DNA from: Helicobacteraceae bacterium UBA6016
GTDB lineage: Bacteria; Campylobacterota; Campylobacteria; Campylobacterales; UBA6016
Direction: 5' to 3'
Length of the DNA: 17,277 nt
Assembly: GCA_002428055.1 (NCBI GenBank)
Contig: DIZY01000036.1
Location: forward strand, 1 to 17,277
The number at the start of each line of letters is the position of its first letter. Positions within the stretch are counted from its first letter, which is position 1. The position numbers and the translations under genes were made by a program. The notes beneath the pieces are model-generated. The model did not search any database, was not told the DNA's origin, and saw nothing but the letters and a program-made list of their open reading frames with translations. Below, in pieces: positions 5,991 to 13,287 of the stretch.

Positions 5991-6911
5991 TTAGAGCTCC
6001 GCCGTTCCTTGTGCGGCTTTTATATTTACATTCCCGTCATCATACGGGTCTTGATGGATGTTGATTATCCACGACTCTGTGGGGTGTATCTCCATTATTC
6101 GCTCTTCGATGTGGTCGGCTAGCTCGTGGGAATCTCTTAATAGTACCCTGTCATTAAATACTATATGCACATCTACGAAGTTTACGGAGCCGCTTTTTCT
6201 AGTTTTTAGCTGATGATAGCCTGATACAATGCACTCTTTTGCGTCTATGTGACCTTGGATTATCTCTTGTATCCTCTCTACCGTTTCATGTTCTAACGCT
6301 TTGTCAAGAAGCATCTCAAGCCCTTCTCTTACGATTGAGGCGGCTGAATATATGATGTATACGGCTATGACTATCGAGACGAGCGGGTCTATGAAGTGCA
6401 GATCGCTAAAGTATATAAGCGCCAGTGAAACTATGATACCGATGTTCGTGTAGAGGTCGCTTTTGTAGTGCAGGGCATCGGATTTGATGATTAGACTGTT
6501 TGTTTGTTTGTATACGGAGGTAAGGAAAATAACAAGCGCGCTCGTGGTGGCGACCGATACCGCCATGACGGCAAGGGAGAGTCCGAGGTGTGTTGTCGGT
6601 TCACCGCTGATAAATTTTTGTATCGCCGCATAAATGATAAAAAGACCGGAGGCGATAATGACAATTCCCTCAAGCATAGAAGCTAGCCCCTCTATCTTTC
6701 CTCTGCCGTAGTTATACTCTGCGTCCGTCGGTTTTTGAGACTTGGAGACGGCGTATGAGTTAAAAAGAGAGATGAGAAAGTCGAGAGCGGAGTCGATGGC
6801 GGAAGCGATGATGACTACCGTTCCCGTCATCATGCCGACGACAAGCTTGATTACGATTAGAAAAAATGCGGTCGCACTGGCGACTACGGTGGCTTTCTTT
6901 TGTAGCGTCAT
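5991..6911 (-). CDS. cation diffusion facilitator (FieF/MntE-type) metal efflux protein
   Basis: A 306-aa inner-membrane antiporter of the CDF family, exporting divalent metal such as Zn, Fe, Mn or Co in exchange for protons. It has six hydrophobic segments. The metal site motifs are SAIDSALDF in TM2 (D-x3-D) and HYKSD in TM5 (H-x3-D). NYGRGKIEGLASMLEG precedes TM3. A cytoplasmic C-terminal domain follows, with residues such as HQLKTRKSG, VDVHI and INIHQDP typical of the family's metal-sensing fold. I chose ATG 6911, one nt after the PhoH stop, over an in-frame TTG at 6932 inside phoH. Metal specificity cannot be assigned by eye; the D/D-H/D quartet fits Fe/Zn/Mn subgroups. Confidence 0.93.
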   Translation of the reverse strand: MTLQKKATVVASATAFFLIVIKLVVGMMTGTVVIIASAIDSALDFLISLFNSYAVSKSQKPTDAEYNYGRGKIEGLASMLEGIVIIASGLFIIYAAIQKFISGEPTTHLGLSLAVMAVSVATTSALVIFLTSVYKQTNSLIIKSDALHYKSDLYTNIGIIVSLALIYFSDLHFIDPLVSIVIAVYIIYSAASIVREGLEMLLDKALEHETVERIQEIIQGHIDAKECIVSGYHQLKTRKSGSVNFVDVHIVFNDRVLLRDSHELADHIEERIMEIHPTESWIINIHQDPYDDGNVNIKAAQGTAEL

Positions 6912-6912
6912 T

Positions 6913-8256
6913 TTATAGCTCGTTCTCTGCAAATTCGGCGATTTTGCCCCTTACGACTTTGCTTAGCTTGACGGCGGCTATCATGTTCGATGTTTTCGCT
7001 TTTTTGAGCATTATTGCAAGCGCATTGTTGTACTTGGAGAGGTGCGGATGGTCTATTTGGTGCAGGTCGCCCAGTATCACTACTTTACTTCCGTCTACGA
7101 CACGGGTGAGCATTAGCTTGTTTATCGCCGGAGAGCTGTTTTGCCACTCGTCAAAGATGAGATACCCCTCAAGGTTTACGCCCCTCATCTGGTTGATATT
7201 GATAGCTTCGATATTATATTTTTTGAGAAAATCTTCGTTGGTCATAAAATCCGCTGATTTTGATCGTTTGAGTTTGTCGTCCATCTCGATACGCATAAAG
7301 CCCGATACGGCGTCGTATAGCGGGTAGGTAAACACGCCAAGCTTAGTGGATTCATCGCCCTTCAAAAATCCTAGTTGAGCCGCCGTATCTCCCGCCGTTA
7401 CCGTGTTTCGGCAGTATTTGACCTCATCGGAGAACTCCTCTTGAAAGCTCTTGACCGCTCCTTGCATCGCAAGCAGGTTTTTTCCGCTTCCCGTAACGCC
7501 CGCGCATACTACGATAGGCACATCTGGGTCTATTAGCATATTTAGAAAAAATAACTGCTCTTTGTTTTTTGGCTTAACTACAAGCTTTCGTATCTCGTCT
7601 TCGTCGATGATATGAAAACCGGTCGGCTTATAAAATGCAAGGATGTGTTCCCCAGTCTCTTCAACCACAAACTCTATATTCGTAAAATGTGAAAGCTCCA
7701 GCCCGTAATCCTCCGGATTTGAGCTTTCGATAAACTCTTTTTGAGCGAGCTTTATATCTATGCGCTCTACAAACTCCAGTTTTTCGATGTCGTCTATGCG
7801 GTTTGTCTTGAAAGGCTGAGATTTTAGCCCCATCGATAGCGCTCTTAGCTTCATTGCTATATCGTTTGTGACGACTTCCGAATCTTCGTAGCAAGCGCCT
7901 ATTTCCAATATTTTTCTATCGTTTGTGATATTTGGTGCATCGTGGTTTGCGACTGTTTTGTAGCTGCTCTTGGAGACTAGGTCAAATGCGCTATCTCCTA
8001 CTTTTACATGAACAACCCTAAGACTATCTCCATTTTTTAAACTCTCTTCTTCCTCTCCGAGCACCACAGCTTCATCCATGATGCGGTTAAACTCTCTTGC
8101 TTGAAAGTTTATATCCCCGATACCGCTTTTTTTGGCATCTATCTCGTCTAGTACGGTCTCCGGAATTACTACTTTGTTGCTTCCATCTTGTGAAAGCGCG
8201 AAGATATTGGAAGCATCGTCAAGTATGACGGAAGTATCTACGATGTATGTTTTCAA
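6913..8256 (-). CDS. PIN-PhoH fusion (PhoH2-type) RNase/ATPase with altered Walker A
   Basis: A 447-aa fusion. The N-terminal PIN nuclease-like domain (about 1-135) has MKTYIVDTSVILDD with D7, E34 to D38 in PETVLDEID, and D132 in VTNDIAMK. The C-terminal PhoH ATPase (about 235-440) has GVTGSGKN at 253-260, Walker B LIFDEWQN at 367-373 and ILGDLHQID at 395-402. The final Walker A position, usually Thr or Ser (Mg contact), is Asn (codon AAC), and the usual DEAQN is DEWQN. ATP hydrolysis may therefore be altered. Homologues have RNA helicase/ribonuclease activity. The start is TTG 8256, with GGAG 6 nt upstream. It lies between priA (16 nt gap) and the efflux gene. Confidence 0.92.
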   Translation of the reverse strand: MKTYIVDTSVILDDASNIFALSQDGSNKVVIPETVLDEIDAKKSGIGDINFQAREFNRIMDEAVVLGEEEESLKNGDSLRVVHVKVGDSAFDLVSKSSYKTVANHDAPNITNDRKILEIGACYEDSEVVTNDIAMKLRALSMGLKSQPFKTNRIDDIEKLEFVERIDIKLAQKEFIESSNPEDYGLELSHFTNIEFVVEETGEHILAFYKPTGFHIIDEDEIRKLVVKPKNKEQLFFLNMLIDPDVPIVVCAGVTGSGKNLLAMQGAVKSFQEEFSDEVKYCRNTVTAGDTAAQLGFLKGDESTKLGVFTYPLYDAVSGFMRIEMDDKLKRSKSADFMTNEDFLKKYNIEAININQMRGVNLEGYLIFDEWQNSSPAINKLMLTRVVDGSKVVILGDLHQIDHPHLSKYNNALAIMLKKAKTSNMIAAVKLSKVVRGKIAEFAENEL

Positions 8257-8272
8257 ATGTTTCTCCAGAGTT

Positions 8273-10108
8273 TTAAGAAAATGAAAGGGGATCCATATCG
8301 ACCTCGAAGCTTTTGTCGTCTACGGCGTATATTGCGCCTAGCAGCCTCTTTGCCGACGGGTCTCGTACAAGTATATCAAATCTATACTTTTCGGCTATTT
8401 TGCCTATTGCCGCCTCTCCGAAGCCCACTACCTCCACCCCTGTAGTTTCTAGCTTTTTGACGACTCTTTGCATATCAGACTCTGCTTTGTCTCTGTTTTT
8501 GGCTGAAAAAAGTAGTCTTGCCATACGGATATTCGGTGGATAAAGAGCTCCCCTCATCTCTAATTCATCTTTCAAAAACAGCTCATAATCAGGTAAAAAA
8601 GCTTTGAAAAACTCTTCGTTTAGTGTCTGTACGATGACTCTTGCATTCTCCTTGCGCCCTGCCCTGCCAGATATTTGGATGAGCAGAGACAACGCCCGCT
8701 CTCTCGCCCGAAAGTCGTTTTGGGCGAGTATGCTGTCAAGCCCCAAGACTACGGCGAGTTTTACGGCGTGATAGTCATGTCCTTTTGAGAGCATCTGCGT
8801 ACCCACAAGCACCGATATTTTTCCGCTTTCAAACTCTTTTAGCGTCGCTTCCAGCTTTGTCTGCGTAGTTATCTCGTCTCTGTCAAATTTTTGTATCTGT
8901 GTGTTCGGCAGTGCTTGTGTTATCTTTTCAAGCGCCTCTTGCGTTCCCATACGAAAGACCCCAAGCTCTCCATGTCCGCACTTTTTGCATCCGTAGTCTA
9001 TCCGCTCAGCGTATCCGCAATAGTGGCATTTCATCTGCGAATCATTCAGATGCAGACTCATCGACACGGAGCAAAATGGGCACTCCACACCGTGTCCGCA
9101 ACTTTTGCACACCATATATTTGAAGTTTGCACGGGTCGGCAAAAAGACGATTGTTTGCGCTCCTTTTTTTGTCGTATTCTCTATGTTTTTGACGATGAAT
9201 TGGTCTATCTCCGTCTCTTTTGCCTCAAAAACAAACTCTTTTGACCCCTCAAAAAAACTCTTTTTTAGCCTCGTACACGGGAAATTTTTGTAGCTAGGCA
9301 AGGAGGGCGTCGCTGAGCCAAGTACGCATTTTGCTCCGCATATTTTGGCGTATGTGACCGCCATATCTTTGGCGTTGTATCTTGGCGATTGGTTGGATTT
9401 GTAGGAGTCATCGTGCTCTTCGTCTACTACGATAAGCCCTATATTTTGCATCGGCAAAAAAAGCGCCGAACGAGGACCCGCCACTATGCTTATCGTGCCA
9501 TCCTGTATTTTTTCAAGCGTTGCGGCTCTAGTTTTTTTGCTCTGTCTTGAGTGCCATACGCCCACCGCATCCCCGAACTTTATTTTTAGCCGTTTTAGCA
9601 TCTGGGGTGTCAGACTGATTTCAGGCATCAAAAATATGACGCTTTTGCCCGCATTGACCGTATCTTCCATCAGCTTCATATAGATTTCGGTCTTGCCGCT
9701 ACCTGTATCACCAAACAAGAGAGAGACACTTTCGTTCGAGATAAATTTATATGATTCGCTCTGTTCGTCCGAGAGCTTTATATCCGTCTCTACCGTGCGC
9801 ATTTTCGGGCTATCTTGAGAGAGCAAAAACGGCTCAAAAAGGGCAATAGATATGGCAAATTCGCACACATAGTACGAAGAGATGAATCTTGCGAGAGCCA
9901 TCTGTTCTTTGGAGTAGCGCTTATCCAAAAGCTCTTTTATGGGGCTTGTCTTGAAGGTGGGTTTTTCGCATTTTTTTAAGACGACACCCTCTTTTTCTTT
10001 TCTAGCGACCGCCACGACGACCGCCCTACCCTCTTCTATTTCAAGCTCACTCTCGTATGTCAAAACAGTGAGATTGTGACCCGTGACGGCTACTTCGTAG
10101 TAGTTCAA
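8273..10108 (-). CDS. priA: primosomal replication protein N' (PriA helicase)
   Basis: The superfamily-2 3'-5' DNA helicase that reloads the replisome at stalled forks. From the proposed TTG start it has 611 aa, usual for this phylum. Motifs are Walker A GDTGSGKT at 133-140, DEEH at 229-232, and the zinc-binding block of eight cysteines at 334, 337, 343, 346, 361, 364, 374 and 377. Helicase motifs GTQMLSKGHD and QISGRAGR follow. I chose TTG 10108, whose TTGA overlaps the upstream gene's stop, over an in-frame GTG at 10177 that lies deep in the upstream gene and adds a basic tail; sequence after it (NYYEVAV) matches the usual PriA beginning. It sits in a minus-strand operon with an ABC transporter and PhoH. 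Confidence 0.96.
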   Translation of the reverse strand: MNYYEVAVTGHNLTVLTYESELEIEEGRAVVVAVARKEKEGVVLKKCEKPTFKTSPIKELLDKRYSKEQMALARFISSYYVCEFAISIALFEPFLLSQDSPKMRTVETDIKLSDEQSESYKFISNESVSLLFGDTGSGKTEIYMKLMEDTVNAGKSVIFLMPEISLTPQMLKRLKIKFGDAVGVWHSRQSKKTRAATLEKIQDGTISIVAGPRSALFLPMQNIGLIVVDEEHDDSYKSNQSPRYNAKDMAVTYAKICGAKCVLGSATPSLPSYKNFPCTRLKKSFFEGSKEFVFEAKETEIDQFIVKNIENTTKKGAQTIVFLPTRANFKYMVCKSCGHGVECPFCSVSMSLHLNDSQMKCHYCGYAERIDYGCKKCGHGELGVFRMGTQEALEKITQALPNTQIQKFDRDEITTQTKLEATLKEFESGKISVLVGTQMLSKGHDYHAVKLAVVLGLDSILAQNDFRARERALSLLIQISGRAGRKENARVIVQTLNEEFFKAFLPDYELFLKDELEMRGALYPPNIRMARLLFSAKNRDKAESDMQRVVKKLETTGVEVVGFGEAAIGKIAEKYRFDILVRDPSAKRLLGAIYAVDDKSFEVDMDPLSFS

Positions 10109-10767
10109 TTCAGCTCTTTTAGTTTGGCGGCGATAAGAGCTTTTTTGTTTTTGTCTGATGTATTTTTGTACAGCCACTCCAGCTCTTTTTTTAGCTCCTC
10201 TTTTTTAGCGTCTTCGTCTCCGGCAAAAGCGAGTATTTCGAGCAAAAAATCATCTACCTTCATCGCCCCGAAAACTCCTTTGAATTCAGGATTTGCAAAT
10301 ACCGACACGGCAAGCTCTTTTATCATCTTTTTGTCCGGCTTTTCGCTTGTTACTTCTGTGATGAGTTTGAGGTATTGGAGCTGAAAGTCGTTTGGTCGAA
10401 GCGACAACCCCCTGTCGATTATGAGGTATGCCGCTTCTTTCTCTTTCGGTACCGTGGATAAAAAAGAGGCGCCGTAGCTAATAGCGTGATAAAAAGAGGG
10501 GTCAAGCGTGGCTATTGTCAAAAAGGCGGTCTGTATCTCATCTTTGTTGACATTCGCCGTCCCGCCTTTGCCAAGTTCGCCTATTTTTGTAGACTCTAAC
10601 CATGCAAAATCGGCTACAAAAGGGGTGAGATTTCCGAGTATCGCCTTTGAGATGATAGGGTTTGCGTACAAAAAACTGCTCTCTTGCTTGATGGATTGGG
10701 GCTTTGGAGCAAAAAGCAAAAGAATACCCGCAAGCCCGATTATCGGCGCAACGGCGAGCTTAACCAA
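10105..10767 (-). CDS. membrane-anchored TPR-like hypothetical protein
   Basis: A 220-aa protein with one N-terminal hydrophobic segment (about 3-19, VKLAVAPIIGLAGILLLFA) without a lipobox, so probably a signal anchor with the rest in the periplasm. The rest is helical. Stretches such as FLTIATLDPSFYHAISYGASFLS and EAAYLIIDRGLSLRPNDFQLQYLK match the TPR pattern of paired helices with conserved Ala, Tyr and Pro. The C-terminal third is a charged helix. The start is a TTG inside the last codons of the ABC permease (8-nt overlap), with GAGG 8-11 nt upstream. Its stop overlaps the priA start. Coupling to the permease suggests it belongs with the transporter rather than with priA, which is inference. 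Confidence 0.8.
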   Translation of the reverse strand: MVKLAVAPIIGLAGILLLFAPKPQSIKQESSFLYANPIISKAILGNLTPFVADFAWLESTKIGELGKGGTANVNKDEIQTAFLTIATLDPSFYHAISYGASFLSTVPKEKEAAYLIIDRGLSLRPNDFQLQYLKLITEVTSEKPDKKMIKELAVSVFANPEFKGVFGAMKVDDFLLEILAFAGDEDAKKEELKKELEWLYKNTSDKNKKALIAAKLKELN

Positions 10768-11515
10768 CTCTCAAAACCTCTTTTTTAAACCTATAAAAAG
10801 CCGCAAAAAAGAGTATGCAGGAGTAAAGCGCAAAATAGATGGGAACAAATAGCTCTTTTGCGAATGCGCCGCTTAGGGCTAGTGGGTCAAAAAAGGAGAA
10901 GTTCGGCAAGACGAAATAGACCGCAAAGGATACGCTCTCTAGCACAAAGTTTTTGCTATCCGAGGCATAAAGTGCGAGCTCATCCGCTCCGCTTCCGATA
11001 AAAAAGAGAAATATGGCGTAGATGACCCCGTTTGTATTGGAAACAAATCTAGAGAGTGTGAGCGTCAAAAATCCGAGAAGCGAAGAGGCGAGGGCGGCAA
11101 AAAGAAGTTTATAAAAAAACTTCATACTCATACCGTCTGCAAAAACAGTCAAAAATGCAAAATCAACGACAAAAAATGCGAAAAAAACAATCAATATGAG
11201 CGACAATACGGCGGCAAACTGCGAGAGTAGATAGTTTGTTCTCCCATTCGTTCCGAAAGAGGCAAAAACAAAAATCCCACCCTTTCGCTCCTTTTCCATC
11301 GCCAAAAAAGCGTAAAAAATAGCCGAAAGCGTCATAATAAAGCTTTGCGAAGCGCTGAGCGCATCCTCTAAAAGCCTATATTTGACGGCAATATTGATGT
11401 CGCTAAGAGACAAAGAGAGCGTCAAAAATATAACCGCAAGCACCAAGAAAAGTCCCGTAGCCCGCTCGCTAAGAAGCGATTTTAGAATAAATCTTGTAGT
11501 CGATACGACCCTCAT
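10760..11515 (-). CDS. ABC transporter permease (ABC-2-like)
   Basis: A 251-aa integral membrane protein with about six hydrophobic helices. The first starts near residue 20; others are around 55-70, 95-125, 133-150, 160-180 and 225-242. The N-terminal RFILKSLLSERATGLF and the pattern FIMTLSAIFYAFLAMEKERKGGIF resemble NosY/ABC-2 type permeases, in which a conserved E-R-x-G segment follows TM2 and contacts the ATPase. The start codon overlaps the ATPase stop as ATGA, so the two are coupled. The substrate is unknown. The candidate partner ATPase appears N-terminally short (next entry). Confidence 0.8.
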   Translation of the reverse strand: MRVVSTTRFILKSLLSERATGLFLVLAVIFLTLSLSLSDINIAVKYRLLEDALSASQSFIMTLSAIFYAFLAMEKERKGGIFVFASFGTNGRTNYLLSQFAAVLSLILIVFFAFFVVDFAFLTVFADGMSMKFFYKLLFAALASSLLGFLTLTLSRFVSNTNGVIYAIFLFFIGSGADELALYASDSKNFVLESVSFAVYFVLPNFSFFDPLALSGAFAKELFVPIYFALYSCILFFAAFYRFKKEVLRVG

Positions 11516-12114
11516 ATACTTATCTCCGGTCTGTTCTCAAAAAATAGCTTTTTTAGCTCTTCAAGGCTTTGCGGCTTGCCCTTGTATACCACTTTACCCT
11601 CTTTGAGTATCCATATCTCTTTTTGGAATTTATAGGCAAACTCCAGTGAGTGCGTAGAGATGATAAATTCGCATCTATCTTTTAGCCCCAGCAGATACGC
11701 CTCAATCTCCTCTCGTCCGAAAGGGTCTAGCCCGCTTGTGGGTTCGTCGAGTATTACCGTCTCAGGGTCGCCAAATAGTGAAAGCGACAATAAGAGCCGC
11801 TGTTTCATCCCCTTTGAGTATTTTTTGATTTTTAGGTTTTTGTCTATATGCAGCCCGACTTTGGCAAGCTCTGTTACGGTGTCATAAGCTTTGATGTTTC
11901 TATTATCGGCAAGTAGGGCAAAATAATCGGCCGCACATAATCCGCCATCCAAAAGCGCCGCTTCAGGAGCGTATCCGACGGCATCCAGGTCAATCTTTGG
12001 CGCATCTTTTGTCAGCTCTGCCAGATATGGATGCGACGAGCGTGAGGGATAAAATCCGAGTAGATAGTTGATAAGCGTGCTCTTGCCCGCTCCGTTGTGT
12101 CCTAGTAGTATCAT
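11512..12114 (-). CDS. ABC transporter ATP-binding protein, N-terminally short
   Basis: A 200-aa nucleotide-binding domain that starts almost on top of its Walker A (GHNGAGKS at 5-12). Further motifs are the Q-loop region replaced by VGYAPEAALLDGG, signature YSKGMKQR (residues 99-106), Walker B ETVILDEPTSGLDP and the switch-region ISTHS. Usual relatives have 25-35 residues before Walker A, including the first beta strands and the aromatic A-loop that stacks on adenine. These are missing: a TAG stop lies four codons upstream in frame and no other frame restores them. The upstream DNA instead is a repeat-derived promoter. The gene could be a 5'-truncated relic or a tolerated minimal form. It is coupled to the permease by ATGA. 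Confidence 0.85.
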   Translation of the reverse strand: MILLGHNGAGKSTLINYLLGFYPSRSSHPYLAELTKDAPKIDLDAVGYAPEAALLDGGLCAADYFALLADNRNIKAYDTVTELAKVGLHIDKNLKIKKYSKGMKQRLLLSLSLFGDPETVILDEPTSGLDPFGREEIEAYLLGLKDRCEFIISTHSLEFAYKFQKEIWILKEGKVVYKGKPQSLEELKKLFFENRPEISI

Positions 12115-12185
12115 TAAAAATAGCTACGCAACATTTGTAGATGATAGGGCAGTTTTTTGCCAAAGAAATACGAGATGATAGGCAT
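12114..12185 (-). CDS. possible 23-codon leader ORF upstream of the ABC ATPase
   Basis: ATG 12185 opens a 23-codon frame (MPIISYFFGKKLPYHL and on) whose TAA overlaps the ATPase ATG as TAATG, allowing translational coupling. It starts about 19 nt after the predicted start of the R1 promoter but has no ribosome site. It contains a 10-bp direct repeat (CCTATCATCT). It may be a leader peptide, a relic, or chance. Confidence 0.25.
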   Translation of the reverse strand: MPIISYFFGKKLPYHLQMLRSYF

Positions 12186-12188
12186 TTT

Positions 12189-12241
12189 TAAGACTCTTGT
12201 TTTTTGAAAGATTATATCAGAGTGACTGTTTTGAAGTCAAG
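12189..12241 (-). repeat. intergenic promoter repeat R1 (short copy)
   Basis: These 53 bp are identical to 12831-12883 and in the same orientation. On the minus strand the copy contains TTGACT (12240-12235), an 18-bp spacer and TATAAT (12216-12211) with an upstream TG, making an extended -10. It would drive the ABC-priA-phoH operon, starting near 12204. Unlike R2 and R3 it lacks the hairpin half. Confidence 0.8.
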
Positions 12242-12279
12242 CAAGGGTTAGGGGGTGAGGCTTGGTACCCAATCGGTAT

Positions 12280-12522
12280 TCAAGAAGCCTTGAGCTCGTG
12301 AGTTATTTTGTATGTGATAATGCCATTCAGTGAAATATCTTCATCTATTTCTTCAAAATGTATCCCGATACCGCCGCCAATAATACGATAATTTAAAAGC
12401 TGCTCTTTTTTTGCATTTTGCATTTTTTTCGTATAGCTATAAGGTATCGTTAAAATATCGCCGCTCTTTAGATAGATATAAATTTTATCACCGAAGTCAA
12501 CTCTTGTGATTGAAGTATTCAT
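12280..12522 (-). CDS. DUF2442 domain protein (possible antitoxin partner)
   Basis: An 80-aa soluble protein. A beta-rich N-terminal half (TRVDFGDKIYIYLKSGDILTIPYSY) and the C-terminal signature IGGGIGIHFEEIDEDISLNGI match the DUF2442 family, whose usual motif is W/HWPELDEDISVEGLL. It has AGGAG 6 nt before the ATG and overlaps the upstream DUF4160 gene by 26 bp. DUF4160-DUF2442 pairs are widespread small two-gene modules that have been proposed as toxin-antitoxin-like from their arrangement; I know of no firm biochemical demonstration. The pair lies between repeat copies R1 and R2 and looks AT-rich compared with the priA region, fitting an acquired cassette. Confidence 0.85.
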   Translation of the reverse strand: MNTSITRVDFGDKIYIYLKSGDILTIPYSYTKKMQNAKKEQLLNYRIIGGGIGIHFEEIDEDISLNGIITYKITHELKAS

Positions 12523-12736
12523 TCCACGCTCCTATAAATTCTAGCTGATGTTTTTGCGCGAGAGCTATTATTTTTCTTTCATCATTTTTTGAGAGTTTAT
12601 ACCGTTTTGTAACTATAAAGGTTTCTAGTTCGACTCTCATATAGCCGTCGCCTTTCTCTACATGAATATGTGGCGGTAAATGTTCATCACTAAAAAAGAA
12701 AAATCTAAAACCATCCACCCTTAGTACCGTCGGCAA
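12497..12736 (-). CDS. DUF4160 domain protein (possible toxin partner)
   Basis: A 79-aa soluble protein with the DUF4160 hallmark near its N-terminus: PTVLRVDGFRFFFFSDEH followed by LPPHIHVEKG. It ends in a helix (LSKNDERKIIALAQKHQLEFIGAWNEYF). The start is TTG 12736, supported by GGAG 7 nt upstream and by its agreement with the usual family beginning MPTVLR. It is first in a two-gene unit with DUF2442, transcribed from the promoter in repeat R2 with a leader of about 110 nt. A toxin-like role is suggested only by gene arrangement. Confidence 0.87.
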   Translation of the reverse strand: MPTVLRVDGFRFFFFSDEHLPPHIHVEKGDGYMRVELETFIVTKRYKLSKNDERKIIALAQKHQLEFIGAWNEYFNHKS

Positions 12737-12830
12737 CTCAACTCTCCAAAGCTCTAATTATTTCTGGCTACAAGTATATCAAATGTGCGTCTGTAAGGCA
12801 AGATAATAAAGCAGGTAGATTTTTGAAGAG

Positions 12831-12957
12831 TAAGACTCTTGTTTTTTGAAAGATTATATCAGAGTGACTGTTTTGAAGTCAAGGAAGTGTGGAGTTTGTG
12901 AAGATTGTGAAGATTGTGATTTGTGGCAGATGCCCCACTCGGGAGAGTGGGAATGAG
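12831..12957 (-). repeat. intergenic promoter-hairpin repeat R2 (full copy)
   Basis: The longest copy of the repeat. Its low end (12831-12883) is identical to R1, and 12852-12957 aligns with R3 apart from a 9-bp internal duplication (aagattgtg twice near 12900) and scattered changes. On the minus strand it carries a hairpin (12951-12934), then TTGACT (12882-12877), an 18-bp spacer and TATAAT (12858-12853). It separates the small-membrane-protein pair from DUF4160. Confidence 0.8.
12934..12951 (-). other. 7-bp hairpin in repeat R2
   Basis: CCCACTC pairs with GAGTGGG around a 4-nt loop. It begins 11 nt beyond the stop of the 30-aa gene, so it could end that transcript or block exonucleases. 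No U-tract follows on either strand, which argues against a classical intrinsic terminator. Confidence 0.55.
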
Positions 12958-12961
12958 AAAA

Positions 12962-13054
12962 CTAGCGCTTTTCTAAATGTGTTGTAAAATCATAGACAGA
13001 GTAAAATAGACCCCCAAATACAATTAAAGCGGCAAACACAACTATCCATTCCAT
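12962..13054 (-). CDS. 30-aa single-span membrane protein
   Basis: A short gene. ATG 13054 overlaps the TAA of the upstream gene as TAATG, with GGGGGA 6 nt upstream as a strong ribosome site. The product is MEWIVVFAALIVFGGLFYSV followed by YDFTTHLEKR: one hydrophobic helix (about 3-20) and a charged tail. Coupling, ribosome site and clean membrane topology make it a likely real gene despite its size. I recall similar short proteins beside two-span homologues of the upstream gene. Possibly the two form a small complex (inference). Function unknown. Confidence 0.7.
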   Translation of the reverse strand: MEWIVVFAALIVFGGLFYSVYDFTTHLEKR

Positions 13055-13281
13055 TATAAATCCCCCAGCTCTCTTATCTTTTTGTATGCTTTTTTGTTGA
13101 TAAAAATTATACCGACTGTGCACATCACAATAACTACAACAGCGAAAATCAGTAGCGGTAACGCTGTCCTATCATAGTTTTGAGCCAACCACCCAAGTAG
13201 CGATATGTCAACAGCGGTCAATATGCCAAAGATTACTTTTAGCCAACCGATATCTTCTTTTATTTCGTCAATTTTGCTCAT
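13054..13281 (-). CDS. small two-span membrane protein, probably leaderless mRNA
   Basis: A 75-aa protein with an amphipathic N-terminus (MSKIDEIKEDIGWLK), two hydrophobic helices (about 14-33 and 40-61) and a basic tail (NKKAYKKIRELGDL), predicted hairpin topology in the inner membrane. No named family recognised. No ribosome site precedes the ATG. The -10 box of repeat R3 ends only 7 nt before it, so transcription should start at or within a base of the ATG. It lies between repeats R3 and R2 with the coupled 30-aa gene, forming a cassette-like unit. It is a different small protein from the DUF pair next door, though arranged in the same way. Confidence 0.75.
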   Translation of the reverse strand: MSKIDEIKEDIGWLKVIFGILTAVDISLLGWLAQNYDRTALPLLIFAVVVIVMCTVGIIFINKKAYKKIRELGDL

Positions 13282-13287
13282 AGGCTG

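Noticed and set aside
6912..6932. TTG 6932 as the start of the cation-efflux gene
   Set aside because: ATG 6911 directly after the PhoH stop is a stronger codon and gives the usual family N-terminus.
10106..10177. GTG 10177 as the priA start
   Set aside because: It lies 73 nt inside the upstream gene and adds a basic tail unlike PriA; TTG 10108 overlaps the upstream stop and begins with the family-like sequence.
12934..12951. R2 hairpin as a classical Rho-independent terminator
   Set aside because: The stem is good but no T-run follows on either strand; kept only as a hairpin of unknown role.
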